Below are positions 37,340 through 47,678 of a stretch of DNA of 64,000 nt, piece after piece. Origin of the DNA: Pholis gunnellus (Eukaryota > Chordata > Actinopteri > Perciformes > Pholidae); contig OU342822.1 in assembly GCA_910591455.2 (NCBI GenBank), positions 18,751,763-18,815,762 of the forward strand. Reading direction: 5' to 3'. A model generated the notes under the pieces. That model had not been told where the DNA came from and searched no databases. It saw nothing but the letters and a program-made list of their open reading frames with translations. Position 1 is the first letter of the stretch. Every line of letters begins with the position of its first letter. A program made the position numbers and the translations under genes.

Positions 37340-37535
37340 AGTTACACATTTTTCCTACGAAAGCCAGCAACACGTGTCAATTCCACTCGTTAAATGCATA
37401 AAGTCTTTTTCAAAATACACTTCACAGGAAACAACTTAGTTGTAGGCTTAAAAAAAAGATCATCGTTTAGGTTGAAGTGCCGTTACTGAAGTGCACAAGT
37501 TGCGTGAGAAATATATCAACGAAATCAACGTTTTT
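37340..37535 (-). repeat. R2 family fragment, reverse orientation
   Basis: CCAGCAACACGTGTC, CTTCACAGGAAACAA, TAGGCTTAAAAAAAAGATCA and GCCGTTACTGAAGTGCACAAGT align in order with 59660-59860. Both read as the reverse complement of the GATC-TTTTCC / GCCTAAACC part of R2. Confidence 0.65.
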
Positions 37536-38560
37536 TTCACGTTGGGACTGAGCAGCGCTAGTGTATTGGCTGTTTGTTGGACCCTGCAACGCTCGATGAA
37601 TGTTCCTCCTCTCGCACCACCGAAGGACAAAATAGCAACGTGTTCTGCTCTAGGGGCCACTATAGTGGTGATCGTGTCGTCGTCTTATTTTACACTGTAG
37701 TTTAATAACTGTACTAATTATTTAGTAAAGTCCAAGAGAGCAAACGCCATGAGGTCGCTGTGTGCTGCCTCCCCAACCAGCAGCAGAAGACACTTCAAAG
37801 CAATGAAAGCAGCACACTCTGAAGTTAAATGTGAGCTGTGCTTTGGTTTCCTCCTGTGCCGGCTCGAACCAGATCTTTAGTGCTGTTGTTCTCTTTGAGA
37901 TGTTTTACACCCATCATTAGGATCAATTTAAGGCTTGAGGCGTGAACATCACCTGATCAATGATGTTCACAGAGTCCCTTAGACTTGATCTAAACTACCC
38001 ACACTGACATTATGTTAGTACACAATCACTTCCAATCTCCAGTTAATCTCATTCTGTAAACTCTCAAATTGAAGCTTGTGTTTTAAACAAAAGCTGGACT
38101 CCGGCATGAGTTAAGAAATGCTGGTTGCTTAGATAAGAGATGAGATAGAGCTGCGTTCACTGTGAGGGACAAGTGGGGACATTACTCATCACTTTATCTT
38201 GTCTGCTCTGATTTCTGTTGTTCACTCAAACACTATGTTCTTCAATTGATTCCGATCATGTCAACTTTGCTGTTTTGTTTTGTTTTATTGTTAGCTGTTA
38301 AGCTACTGTCAATGAACGGTCATGATCCCTCCCTCTCCTGCTAGGCTTTTATTGTGAAACATTGATGTGAAACGCTTGGTAGAAATTGAAAAAAAAAACA
38401 CAAATCTGGAATGATTTGATGTTATGTGTTTATGTAAAAATTGCTCTGCATTATATCACTATAAAATGTTCATGCCTCCGACAGCCATGTTCCAAATTGC
38501 TCCAGATGGCTGTGCCATCTGTGTGTGAGTGAATGTAAATGTTTAGTGCTCCCGGTGAGC
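37536..38560. other. Non-coding stretch, no gene seen
   Basis: No gene or repeat that I can support. Confidence 0.5.
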
Positions 38561-39080
38561 AGGTGGCAAACTCCGGTTCTGACAAGTGAAGCCAATGCGG
38601 AAGTGTCTTAAAATAGCATTCTCTCTATTGACCAGCAGGGGGCGACTCCTCTGGTTGTATAGAAGTCTATGAGAAAATTACTCTACTTCTCTCTTGATTT
38701 ATTACCTCAGTAAACATTGTAAACATGAGTTTATGGTCTCAATCTCTATTTTCAAGTCTTCTTCAATACAGCACGATGTTCATTTAGTAAATTATGGTCC
38801 ATTTAGAGTCAAACAGACCATAAAGCAGAGTATGCTTTAGGGCGGGGCTTACTGTAATTGACAGGTGTTTATTGGTTGCAAAAAGATAACATGGCTATGT
38901 CCGTATTTCAAGATGGCGACAGTCATATCGATGAACTCAAGGCCTCAAAACGGACCAAACCAACGGATGACATCACGATGAAGCTGCAACGTTTGGTGCT
39001 GAGAAATAGAACCAATGCGGTGCCAAAAACAGCAGCGCCTCAACCGGCCAGAGGCTGGCTCCATAGGCCGCCATGTTAAA
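38561..39080 (+). repeat. R1 family copy (R1b), most complete
   Basis: From AGGTGGCAAACTCCGGTTCT onward it parallels 47366-47678 closely; the stretch 38616-38872 is nearly identical to 47421-47670 by eye, so these two copies are either young or recently shared. The 3' half (AAGATGGCGACAG, GATGACATCACGATGAAG) parallels R1a and R1e. Non-coding. It carries a CTCF-core-like motif at 38632-38646. Confidence 0.85.
38632..38646 (+). promoter_or_regulatory. CTCF-core-like motif within R1b
   Basis: CCAGCAGGGGGCGAC fits the vertebrate CTCF core (CCASYAGRKGGCRS) at 13 of 14 positions. Occupancy is unknown; this is a sequence match only. Confidence 0.45.
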
Positions 39081-39561
39081 ATAAAAACTTGCTCCAACTC
39101 GCTGTTGTAACTAAAAAGCTGAGGTGAACGTGAACGCACAAAACATGGTACAATGTGCTGATGTGTAAAAGCATGCTCAGTGCCCGGCGGACCAGATCAC
39201 AGAGGCAGTCTGGCACAGCAGCAGATATGTTCTCCCTCTTCGGGGACCACCATATGGAAACACTGTGTGTGTCTGCCTTGGCGTGATACCAGCTTCCGTC
39301 TCCACACGGCCTTGAGTACACACAGGCCATGTGGGCATTGTCATGGTGCTGCTAAGTCGTTAACACTACTCTCTTCATGCCTGTTGGCTTTGAAAAGTTA
39401 ATAAGTCAGGCCGTTTTACAGTCTGCTGACTACAGAGGCAGTGAGATGTAAAATATATCGTCACAGAATGGATGATACATATAGTGCCTTGAACTATGTT
39501 TCACAATTTGCATGTGATTCAGTGGGATGAGCGTGTTAACATGAAAGTTGATACACGTAAA

Positions 39562-39562
<1 letters not shown>

Positions 39563-39599
<37 letters not shown>
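39563..39599. repeat. (TG)18 microsatellite
   Basis: Uninterrupted TG run followed by a TTGTTGTTTTTTT stretch. Confidence 0.95.
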
Positions 39600-39600
<1 letters not shown>

Positions 39601-39948
39601 GTTGTTTTTTTAAGTTTCTAGACATATTTTAGCTAAATGTTTTTACAGAAGGAATTTTGGATATCTCTTTAGATCACACCATAAATCAGAAAATGCTGTC
39701 AAAAGTCATAAAATAAATCAATTTCCTCCATGTTTGTAGGAGTAAAATGTTGTATAAATCAGGGTATGAATGATGTATGAACATTCCGCTCCTTAAAAAC
39801 CTTCAGGACATAGAGAGGATGTAAGAGCTGTTGAAGTCTGAGAAAAAAACTCATTTGGAGAAAACGACCGTTTTGTAAAACTAGGGTTAATTGGGAATGA
39901 ATGACAAATGAAACTTCCCCAGTTTATTACATTAAGACAATTATTTTA

Positions 39949-40000
39949 AGTTTTTCTGAAATGTTATGTTTAAATATGCAAATGAGGAATTATCTAATGG
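39949..40000 (+). repeat. R4 family fragment
   Basis: TTTTTCTGAAATG...GTTTAAATATGCAAATGAGG and TTATCTAAT match 32911-32962. The preceding sequence to about 39620 may belong to the same element. Confidence 0.55.
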
Positions 40001-40460
40001 TAACTGTTGGTTATTGTACGCCTCCCTTTGCATTTCACTTATCTTTTCTACTTTCAACTAAAGTGCACATTGATGTAGATATCTCCAGTTGATTCACTAT
40101 GCAGCTCAATGGTTCATTCTTGCAAGTGAGATTTGTTAGAAATATCTTAATTTTATCTTTGAAAATGTCTAAATGATACTTTGGACTGGTAACAAATCCA
40201 TTCGCAGGAGAGCTTTACATTTCCAAATACATTTAGAGTGCAGAATACTTTCTCAAAAGACAGAACAAGGAACTTTAAAAAGGATTTGAAGAAAAGTAAG
40301 TTAAATGTCAGTTGCACTTAAGGCTTCTTTCTTTGTACACCGTAGGAGCAGATAGACTTTTTGTTCATTTTGAGAATTGACATATTTCATGTTCTTTCAG
40401 AAACTCAAAATGACGGCTTGTCCACATTTATCTTCAGGTTTATCTGCTTGGCTTTATAGA

Positions 40461-40461
<1 letters not shown>

Positions 40462-40503
<42 letters not shown>

Positions 40504-40537
40504 ACACACACGCACACACACACACACACACACACAC
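40462..40537. repeat. Compound (CA)n microsatellite
   Basis: About 76 bases of CA interrupted only by GA near 40499 and CG near 40511. Confidence 0.95.
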
Positions 40538-42227
40538 TCCCCTCCTCTAATCATCCGAGTGGATCAGTGAATGTTGTGGTTGCAGTTGTTTTCACCGTTG
40601 GCCATAAACCCATATCACATTTCGCTTCCATTTTCCGCGATGGGAGCGATACATAAATCAGAGTGGCTTTAATCAGCTTCATCATTACTGTCCAAAACAG
40701 ACACATCATTACGGCAGGTATCCTTGGGATGTTCTCATCTTTTTTCCCTCCCAAAAGCAAAAACCACAACAACAAAGAGTGTTATCAGGATGAACATACC
40801 TGCCGTCTCCCTCCTCAAAGTCTCTGGGGCCGGACCGAACACTTAGTTCAAAATGTGTGTTAACTTGGCCGGGATTTCAATTTGGCATTTGCTACTTAAG
40901 AGTTTTTTTGTTTTACCGGCAAACCTAATTAACTACAGCGGAGTATTAGATCCTCGTGTGGCTTTTTGAAATGATAAAAGGCTCTTTATGAATTCATAGA
41001 ATGAATACCGAAATGTTAAGTTCTCCCCATCCCGTTGACCCAATCAATAATACAAAACACAGGCCTTGAAAGTGCTTTGTCTCCTTGTGTAAACGTGTAA
41101 ATAACTTATCTGAAGCATGATGCTGGGCCTTTATCTGCGCAGTTGTGTCTCTGGAAACAGCTGTTAAACCTCCGTGAGATGCCTCTCCTGTCACTTGGCT
41201 TTAGTTTTTGATGCCGGCAGCGCTGTGAAGCTGCAGGAGTTCTTAGCGCTGCTGTTCATGCACATTTCTTTCTTTCACTTGATCACGCTGTTGGCCGTTA
41301 AACATCTTCCATTCGCACGATGAGCATCGAATGTATAGTTCTCTATTGGTGCTTCACTTTTTTTCCAGATAATGTAATGCCATTCAGGTAAAGGTCTCCA
41401 GGTGAGCTTGTGCTGCACTGAAAACAAAAGGAGATCATCACACCTGACTGATCACGGTTTTATATCAAACCAGAGCTGAAGCCGTCCGTAAAAAAATAAA
41501 CCCCCCGAACGACTTGACTTGAAGGTTTCTCTGTCATCTACGAGGAGGCAGAGATGTAATCCCTCCATCTTAACGCAGGCGGCATGTCCAGGCAGAGACA
41601 GAGGGCGAGTGGGAGAGCAGCAGGATAGAAGCTTGCTGCGCTGGAGGAGGCATTCAGGCAGAACAAAGGACAGAACCACCCACCCTCCCATGCCATCTTT
41701 ATCTCTGCCGTTCTCCTCCGTCTCCCTCATATACAGACACGGACACAGCTCATGCATGTTTCATACTGTCATATGCTGCCTCTGTGTAGGCATTAAAGTG
41801 AAATGTAGCTGTAATGGTATAAAAGGGGACATTCCCTTTGGAAATTGCCACCATACTGCTGCGTGCTGTGCCGGAGGGCACAGTACTGTTGTGGTAGTAC
41901 CAGTGGCTCTGGATGTACTGGCTGCTGAGCTATCTCAATGGTTTTACTTGGATCATACACGTCCAGCTTCTTTATCAACTGGCTACATACCAGTTCCTCT
42001 AAATCCATTTTGGGCAGTCTCCACTATAGCAAGCGTTTACCATGCTCAAAGGCAAATGTGGCCTTTGGTCTTTTTTGGGCAATTTTATCACCACCAGTGC
42101 AGAAAAGCCAGGGAATTAGGGAAGTTATCACACATTAGGAAGTTGTGGGAAAAACGAAATTGTAATTCTTTGTCAAAGTAGACAATACAAAACTCAACTT
42201 GTCTGTAGATGATGAATATGCAAATTA
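40538..42227. other. Non-coding stretch; long open frame of doubtful status
   Basis: A 220-codon + strand open frame (41519-42181) overlaps a 71-codon frame on the - strand (41793-42008). Neither shows a recognisable domain, and the + frame starts in an Arg/Ser-rich stretch without a supported promoter or splice context. The 41780-42180 part could be a relic of an unidentified transposon or retrocopy. I do not call a gene. Confidence 0.4.
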
Positions 42228-42241
42228 GCATCCCGGGATGC
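42228..42241. other. Perfect 14-bp palindrome beside an octamer motif
   Basis: GCATCCCGGGATGC is perfectly palindromic. Immediately upstream, ATGCAAATTAGCAT includes the POU octamer ATGCAAAT. No gene is adjacent; a binding-site cluster is possible but unsupported. Confidence 0.4.
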
Positions 42242-42828
42242 ATGACTGGCGACTGTAAACACAACCAGAATCCCTTTCATTTATTTCTGTCATTTTATCA
42301 CATCAAATTGCTCGTATTGCTGCAATCTGCCCACCGCTGGTTGCGATAATGCTGTAGAACTAAGAATCGAAGCTTCTTCTACGTGTTTCGCAAGTCAGTG
42401 AGTCACGCCGGATAAAGACGTCAGCAAAATGCCTGTCATGTCAATGAAAGTGTGACTGATGAACGGGAATTTGTCTTGTTTGAAAGCTCAGCAATCAAAA
42501 AACGGAACAGGAGACGTTAATGCCGGCTGCACTCTGTCGAGATGAAGCTGTCTGCATCCGAGGAGATGATGCTGGGAGGGTGAGATAATGGGAAGGAAAG
42601 TAGAGGGTGAGGGAGAACAGAAACAAGAGATAGAAAAAGCATCCGGTTGGCATTAACATGGTATTAGACACAAATACTTAAAGAACACAACATTGAACTA
42701 TGAGCCAGAGATTGTAAATTTGGACGGGTGTAAACTACTTAACGTGGGTTTAATCTTAATAGTCTTTCCCTACAGAACGAAGTCAAACCAATAAGGATGA
42801 ATCTACATATTTCCCGCTCTATCTTAGC

Positions 42829-43140
42829 ACTAGACTCGTTCTATCTCCCTCCTCTTTGCCATCAAACCATTTGCAATTAAGCTCAGTTCTGAGGCTAATT
42901 TCAAGAGACTGCTGGGACCTGGAGTAGAACACAAACTGTCCACATATGCAGACGATCTCCTGCTTTATATCCTTAAACAGAGCTTCTTCCTATAAATGGG
43001 TTCGGGTTACTTTCCTCTCAATCCTTTTATTTGGGACCAGCATCACAGCACATCCCCTGGGAAGGGAGATAGAGTTTTGCAATTACAGGAAACCTTTTAA
43101 GAATATTACTAATCTTTCAACGTCAATCAAACTCTGAGGC
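42829..43140 (+). mobile_element. LINE reverse-transcriptase relic (L1/Tx1-like)
   Basis: From 42843 one frame reads through SLLFAI, a PGVEHK-like stretch, then YADDLLLY, with the YADD catalytic motif of reverse transcriptase domain C at 42945-42956. The GVEHKxSxYADDLLLY pattern is typical of L1/Tx1-clade LINEs in fish. Just upstream, at 42829-42846, TRLVLS in another frame resembles the TRQGxxLSP block, so a one-base shift near 42847 breaks the frame. Only a fragment of ORF2 remains; there is no endonuclease, 5' end or tail. The extension past 42980 is less certain. This is a dead copy. Confidence 0.8.
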
Positions 43141-44752
43141 CATTTGCTGCCTGCAGAACCATAAGTCATAAACAGCTGCTACCTTAGTTATTGAGGATGC
43201 ACATCACGACTAAAATAGTTCTACACATACTGTGTAAAATGGTCCTCTGATTGTCTTCGGGAATTCTCAAATAAAAGCCAGCATTCACATTTCCCACAGT
43301 CATGTGATGCTCACCGCTCTGCTGCTGTGATAGTGGCTTGTATCTCGGGATGGCAGCTTTGGTCTGTGACCTCATTGGTCCACGACTCTTAGACGGATTG
43401 TCATGAAGTTGTGTACGGTATTCATGTCTCCCTTATCATCAGGTCAAATCTTTTTTAATATTTACCTGCAAAACTAATAACATTACTCTAACAGTCAGCT
43501 GTCCTTTGTGATTGGAGCTAATTAGCAAACATCAGCATGTTAGCATTGTCATTGGGAGCATATTGACATTGGCATTGAGCTCAAAGCACCGCGGCCCAAG
43601 TACTCATAAGAGTTTTCACAGCATGGCTGTATTACTCTTGTTGACACAAACACTGTTTCCATTCAGTCATTATTTTCAGTTGCTTCTACAATGCAAAGTT
43701 TTTGTTTTATTTCATTTATGTTAAGTACCGTCAGTGAAACCCAACACTTCCTGAAGATGTTTCAGATTAAAAGCCTACCAGGAACAGGCAGGATTATGCA
43801 CCTGGAGTTGCAAGAAGGCTTTTAAGACTAGAACCACCAAGACGGTGGCAATTCATTTGAGATCAGAGCTGCCACATAGTTAGGGACACAGTCTCTGATT
43901 GGTCCAGATATCAGGAACACAGATTCAGATTGGTCGACAGACTAAACCCAAAACATCTTGAATTGCGAGCGGATGGCTAATAACAACAATAACTGTTCAA
44001 CACAGATAAATAATCACAGAAGACATTCAGTGTTGGAATTATCCTCATGGATCTATTTAGTAAATCCCTGCAGTTCAAGGCTGGATTACAAAAGCTTCTG
44101 AAAGTTATACAATCTCACCGGAACCCTCAACCAAACGGCACAACGGTTAGCTTCTCGGCTAAAAGTTAGTCTCTCGCATGCAACGTCTCCGAGATACGCG
44201 TGTCATATACAACATATTTTGACCTGAAGCCTATAATAAAGCAGACTGTGAGTTCGACTTTAGTGTAGTTGTATTTAATCAGTGTAAAGCAAATTGGTTT
44301 GTTTTGACGGGAGACATGCAGCAGTAGTAAATATGAACATTGTAAACTTGGCATGGGACATCCAAAATGTTGCCGACCCTCCGCTGTCCTACACTACCTT
44401 TTTGATCTGCTTCCCCAAATGTGTGAGGTCCCGTTGTGTTTTGTCCTGCATCTTGTGTGCTAGTCCTGCACCACGCGACTGTGTCGTAGTCTGACCGCTT
44501 CAATTAACCAGGTCACACTGTCCTACAGTCCTCACTGAATTAAAGCCTTTTGGGTTTTTCCTCTTCCATCCCGAATCTATGCGAGCACACCACAGGCTGA
44601 GCAGCAGAGACCTGACTGATCCCAGTGGCAGCTGTCTCCACCAGCACGCTCACGAGCTGAAGATAATTGTTGATAATTGCAGAGGGAGCCATTATTTTTC
44701 AGCATTTGGCCCTCTAGCATAGCATGATGAGTCACTGTGTGCCGAGGAGAGC
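43141..44752. other. Non-coding stretch, no gene seen
   Basis: No supported gene; overlapping short frames on both strands at 44.2-44.5 kb look like chance. Confidence 0.5.
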
Positions 44753-44778
44753 GGGGGGGGGGGGGGGGGGGGGGGGGG
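44753..44778. repeat. Poly-G tract, 26 bases
   Basis: The longest of four + strand G runs in the window; Gly- or Pro-rich frames crossing it are artefacts. Confidence 0.95.
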
Positions 44779-45027
44779 TTGGTGTCACTGAGACACCTGG
44801 AGAAAACAAACAGGGATTGGGGGCCTGCATGACGGCATCCAAAATCTGTCGCTTGCAGAACAAATGGATGGATCTGCACAGGTGGGACGCAGTTAAGCCG
44901 AGAAGCCGCCGCAGAAACAGAGCGCACTTGTTTCGCCATCGTCTTTTTCTCTCCCCGTCTGTGCTGCGTGACTGAGTCTGTGTTTGCCAAGTGTTGTTCT
45001 CTCAGGCCACATAGATGTGTCCTAGAA

Positions 45028-45300
45028 TGTTTAATCCGTTCTCACTCCCAACTCGTCAAACACGATGCTCGGGTCAGTAGCCCCCTACGTCTGATACCGA
45101 CGCAGCAAGGCACCCTTTAGGGCTTTCAATTAATTCCAATGTGAGCGCATCTGCTTCAGTATTAGAGAGTCAGAGCTACGGTAACGCAGGTGGGAGAGGA
45201 GGTTGGATAGGTCAAACAAACAAAAGACCCTCACACAGGTGACCGCTATTCATGTCCGGTGAAAAACCAGAAGACAACTTTGACTTATTTTATATACTAT
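45028..45300 (+). repeat. R2 family copy
   Basis: GTTCTCACTCCCAACTCGTC, TCTGATACCGACGCAGCAAG, CACCCTTTAG, GGTCAAACAAACAAAAGACC and ATTCATGTCCGGTGAAAAAC follow the R2 module order seen at 23.85-24.20 kb and 9.5 kb. The segment between the CACCCTTTAG block and the GTCAAACAAAC block is better preserved here than elsewhere. Confidence 0.65.
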
Positions 45301-47365
45301 ATATTCTATATACTGCTGACTGCTGCAGTAGCACCTGTGACGTACAACTCACAGAAAAATCTTTTCCCGCCATCTGGAGACACTCTGGATGAACTGATAC
45401 GTGAGTTACAATAGGTCATGGGTTACTTTTATAACTTATTCAACTATCTTATGAAGAAGTTATGAATTATCTACTAAATACAGCACATTCATTTTTGAAG
45501 ATATAACTATGAATGCTGTATGAGAACAGCCTGTATTAAGATATGAAATGTGGATGCAGTGTCTTGGAGCAAACCTGTCTCCTACTAAATTTTGTTCCCA
45601 ACTGAACTGCAACTGAACTGCATTCTCAATTACGTTTTGAGGGAAATGCATTTTCTCCCGGCTCGTGCCTGCAGTTTTAAACAGTTTTAAAGTTTTAAAT
45701 GTAGGGAAACTTTATTGTTTAGGAGACGGGGCTGCATGGAGATGCAAAGCAAGGAAGCAAAGCTCCAGAAAAAGCTAGAAACCGGTCTTTTTGCTAAGAT
45801 ATTTTGTTTGATGTTGTATTTAATTAATAGTTTAACATATTATACTTGTGATAAACTAAGTGACGTATGGAGTTTTTCACTCGCGTGCTGCTTCAGCTCG
45901 TACCCACCAGCACTTTCCGCAGTGAGACTGGAGACCTATATGTTTTAGCTGCATTAAGCCAAAAAAGGTTGGCAGAGACTAGCATTGTTCTGCACTGTGG
46001 TTTACACACTGCAGAGTTGAGTCATTTAAAATGTCAAACCTCCATCAGACAGCAGTTCTTTCACATTGCTGTGTTTAATAAAAGGGTCAAAAAGCCAAGC
46101 TCAGATGGGGAATCGGTCTCAGTGTGTTAGAGGCAGGTAGCTTAATAAAAACTGTCACTGATAATAACCTCATCCCCAAGTTGTCTACACATCACTGCAT
46201 CTTTGGCTTTCACTTTCTGTGTGTGTGTGTGTGTGCGTGTCCATGAGGTGCTTTCATGATTCAGCAAACACTACTGAATTCCAAAAAAAGATTGAATAGC
46301 TTCATTTAATGTTCTGCAAGCTGAAATTCCATTTGAACGGGGAAAGAAACCCACACGTTATAGACGGAGGGTCCGACACTGATGTTGTTGCCATTTTCTC
46401 AGCCGTTTGGACATTATTCTGTCGTCCAGAGTTCAAACACTGCGACCTGGATCCCGGTCCACTTCAACTGCCTGACACAACTGTGTGCCAGATGCCGTTC
46501 AGCACACACAGCCGAGCCAGCCGGCAGCTCATCGCCTGTACAGGCTGCCCAAGCTAACAGGTTTTCCTCTTTTGCTCTCGACCTTCATTTGTAAAACGGT
46601 CGGTTAAATCAGCATAAACACCGGCAGACTAACATTCTCGTTACCGTACGTTAACATGCTGATAGTACAAAATATAACGCTTACTTTTTATGTTAGTCTA
46701 CCGTATGGGTTGCCAACCATCCAGTAAAAAAAAAAGGAATCGTACCATATATGGAAACTAAAAGACATGTCGTTCGTGACAATCATTTCAGTGCAAATCT
46801 GTGTAGAGAACTATTACAGGTTAGATTATTAAGGAAGGCTGATTTAGATGAGATAGACAGAAAACCCTCGTCATCCCTCAACCTGTCTGTCTTGACGTGA
46901 CTCACTTAACAGTCCACTGTATCTTAGCACATCGTCACGAGGGACGAGTGGCAGCATTGCGATCTACGGGCGTAGGCCACCGGCAAAGAAGAGAAGAGGT
47001 TACAGAAATACAGGAGGGATGGGGAAAGTACAGTTCTGCTTTATTTTAAAGAATGACAAAACAATACATGTTAAACTGTTCATTCGCAGAGCTGGAAGTA
47101 AACTGTTGAGAGAAGATCTGTTACACTCGCTCAAAACGCTGAAAAACATCAGGTTTGTGTGTTTGCTCGTCTTAATACAAGGGTCTGTAGATACCGAGCT
47201 GCTCCAGCGTAGAGCCGGCAGCAGAGGTCGCCACTAGACACCAAGGCTGTTAATCGTACTCTGCTGTGTTACATTTCATGCCTCTTCTGTTTTCTCAATG
47301 CCAGCATGCTATCTTAAATGACACACTGGGGCAGAATTACGCCGCCGCCGCCACTGTTTGGTTCC
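45301..47365. other. Non-coding stretch, no gene seen
   Basis: Includes a TATATTCTATATAC tract near 45300 and (GT)8 at 46219-46235. No gene. Confidence 0.5.
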
Positions 47366-47678
47366 AGGTGGCAACCTCCGGTTCTGCTGAGTGAAGCTGA
47401 TGTTTCATGTGTTAAAGCTGCATTCTCTCTACTGACCACCAGGGGGCGACTCCTCTGGTTGTATAGAAGTCTATGAGAAAATGACTCTACTTCTCTCTTG
47501 ATTTATTACCTCAGTAAACATTGTAAACATGAGTTTATGGTCTCAATCTCTAGTTTCAAGTCTTCTTCAATACAGCATGATGTTCATTTAGTAAATGATG
47601 GTCCATTTAGAGTCAAACAGACCATAAAGCAGGGGATGCTTCAGGGCGGACTTAATGTGATTGACAGGTCTCTGCCAC
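47366..47678 (+). repeat. R1 family copy (R1c)
   Basis: Closely parallels R1b from AGGTGGCAACCTCCGGTTCT to TTGACAGG, with the same CTCF-like block and the same TACAGCATGATGTTCATTTA core. The 3' half present in R1a, R1b and R1e is missing. Flanking (GCC)n at 47341-47352. Confidence 0.85.
47436..47450 (+). promoter_or_regulatory. CTCF-core-like motif within R1c
   Basis: CCACCAGGGGGCGAC fits CCASYAGRKGGCRS at 13 of 14 positions and is in the same orientation as the motif at 38632. Sequence match only. Confidence 0.45.

Noticed and set aside
44577..44990. Pro- or Gly-rich open frames on both strands
   Set aside because: Produced by the 26-base G tract at 44753-44778.
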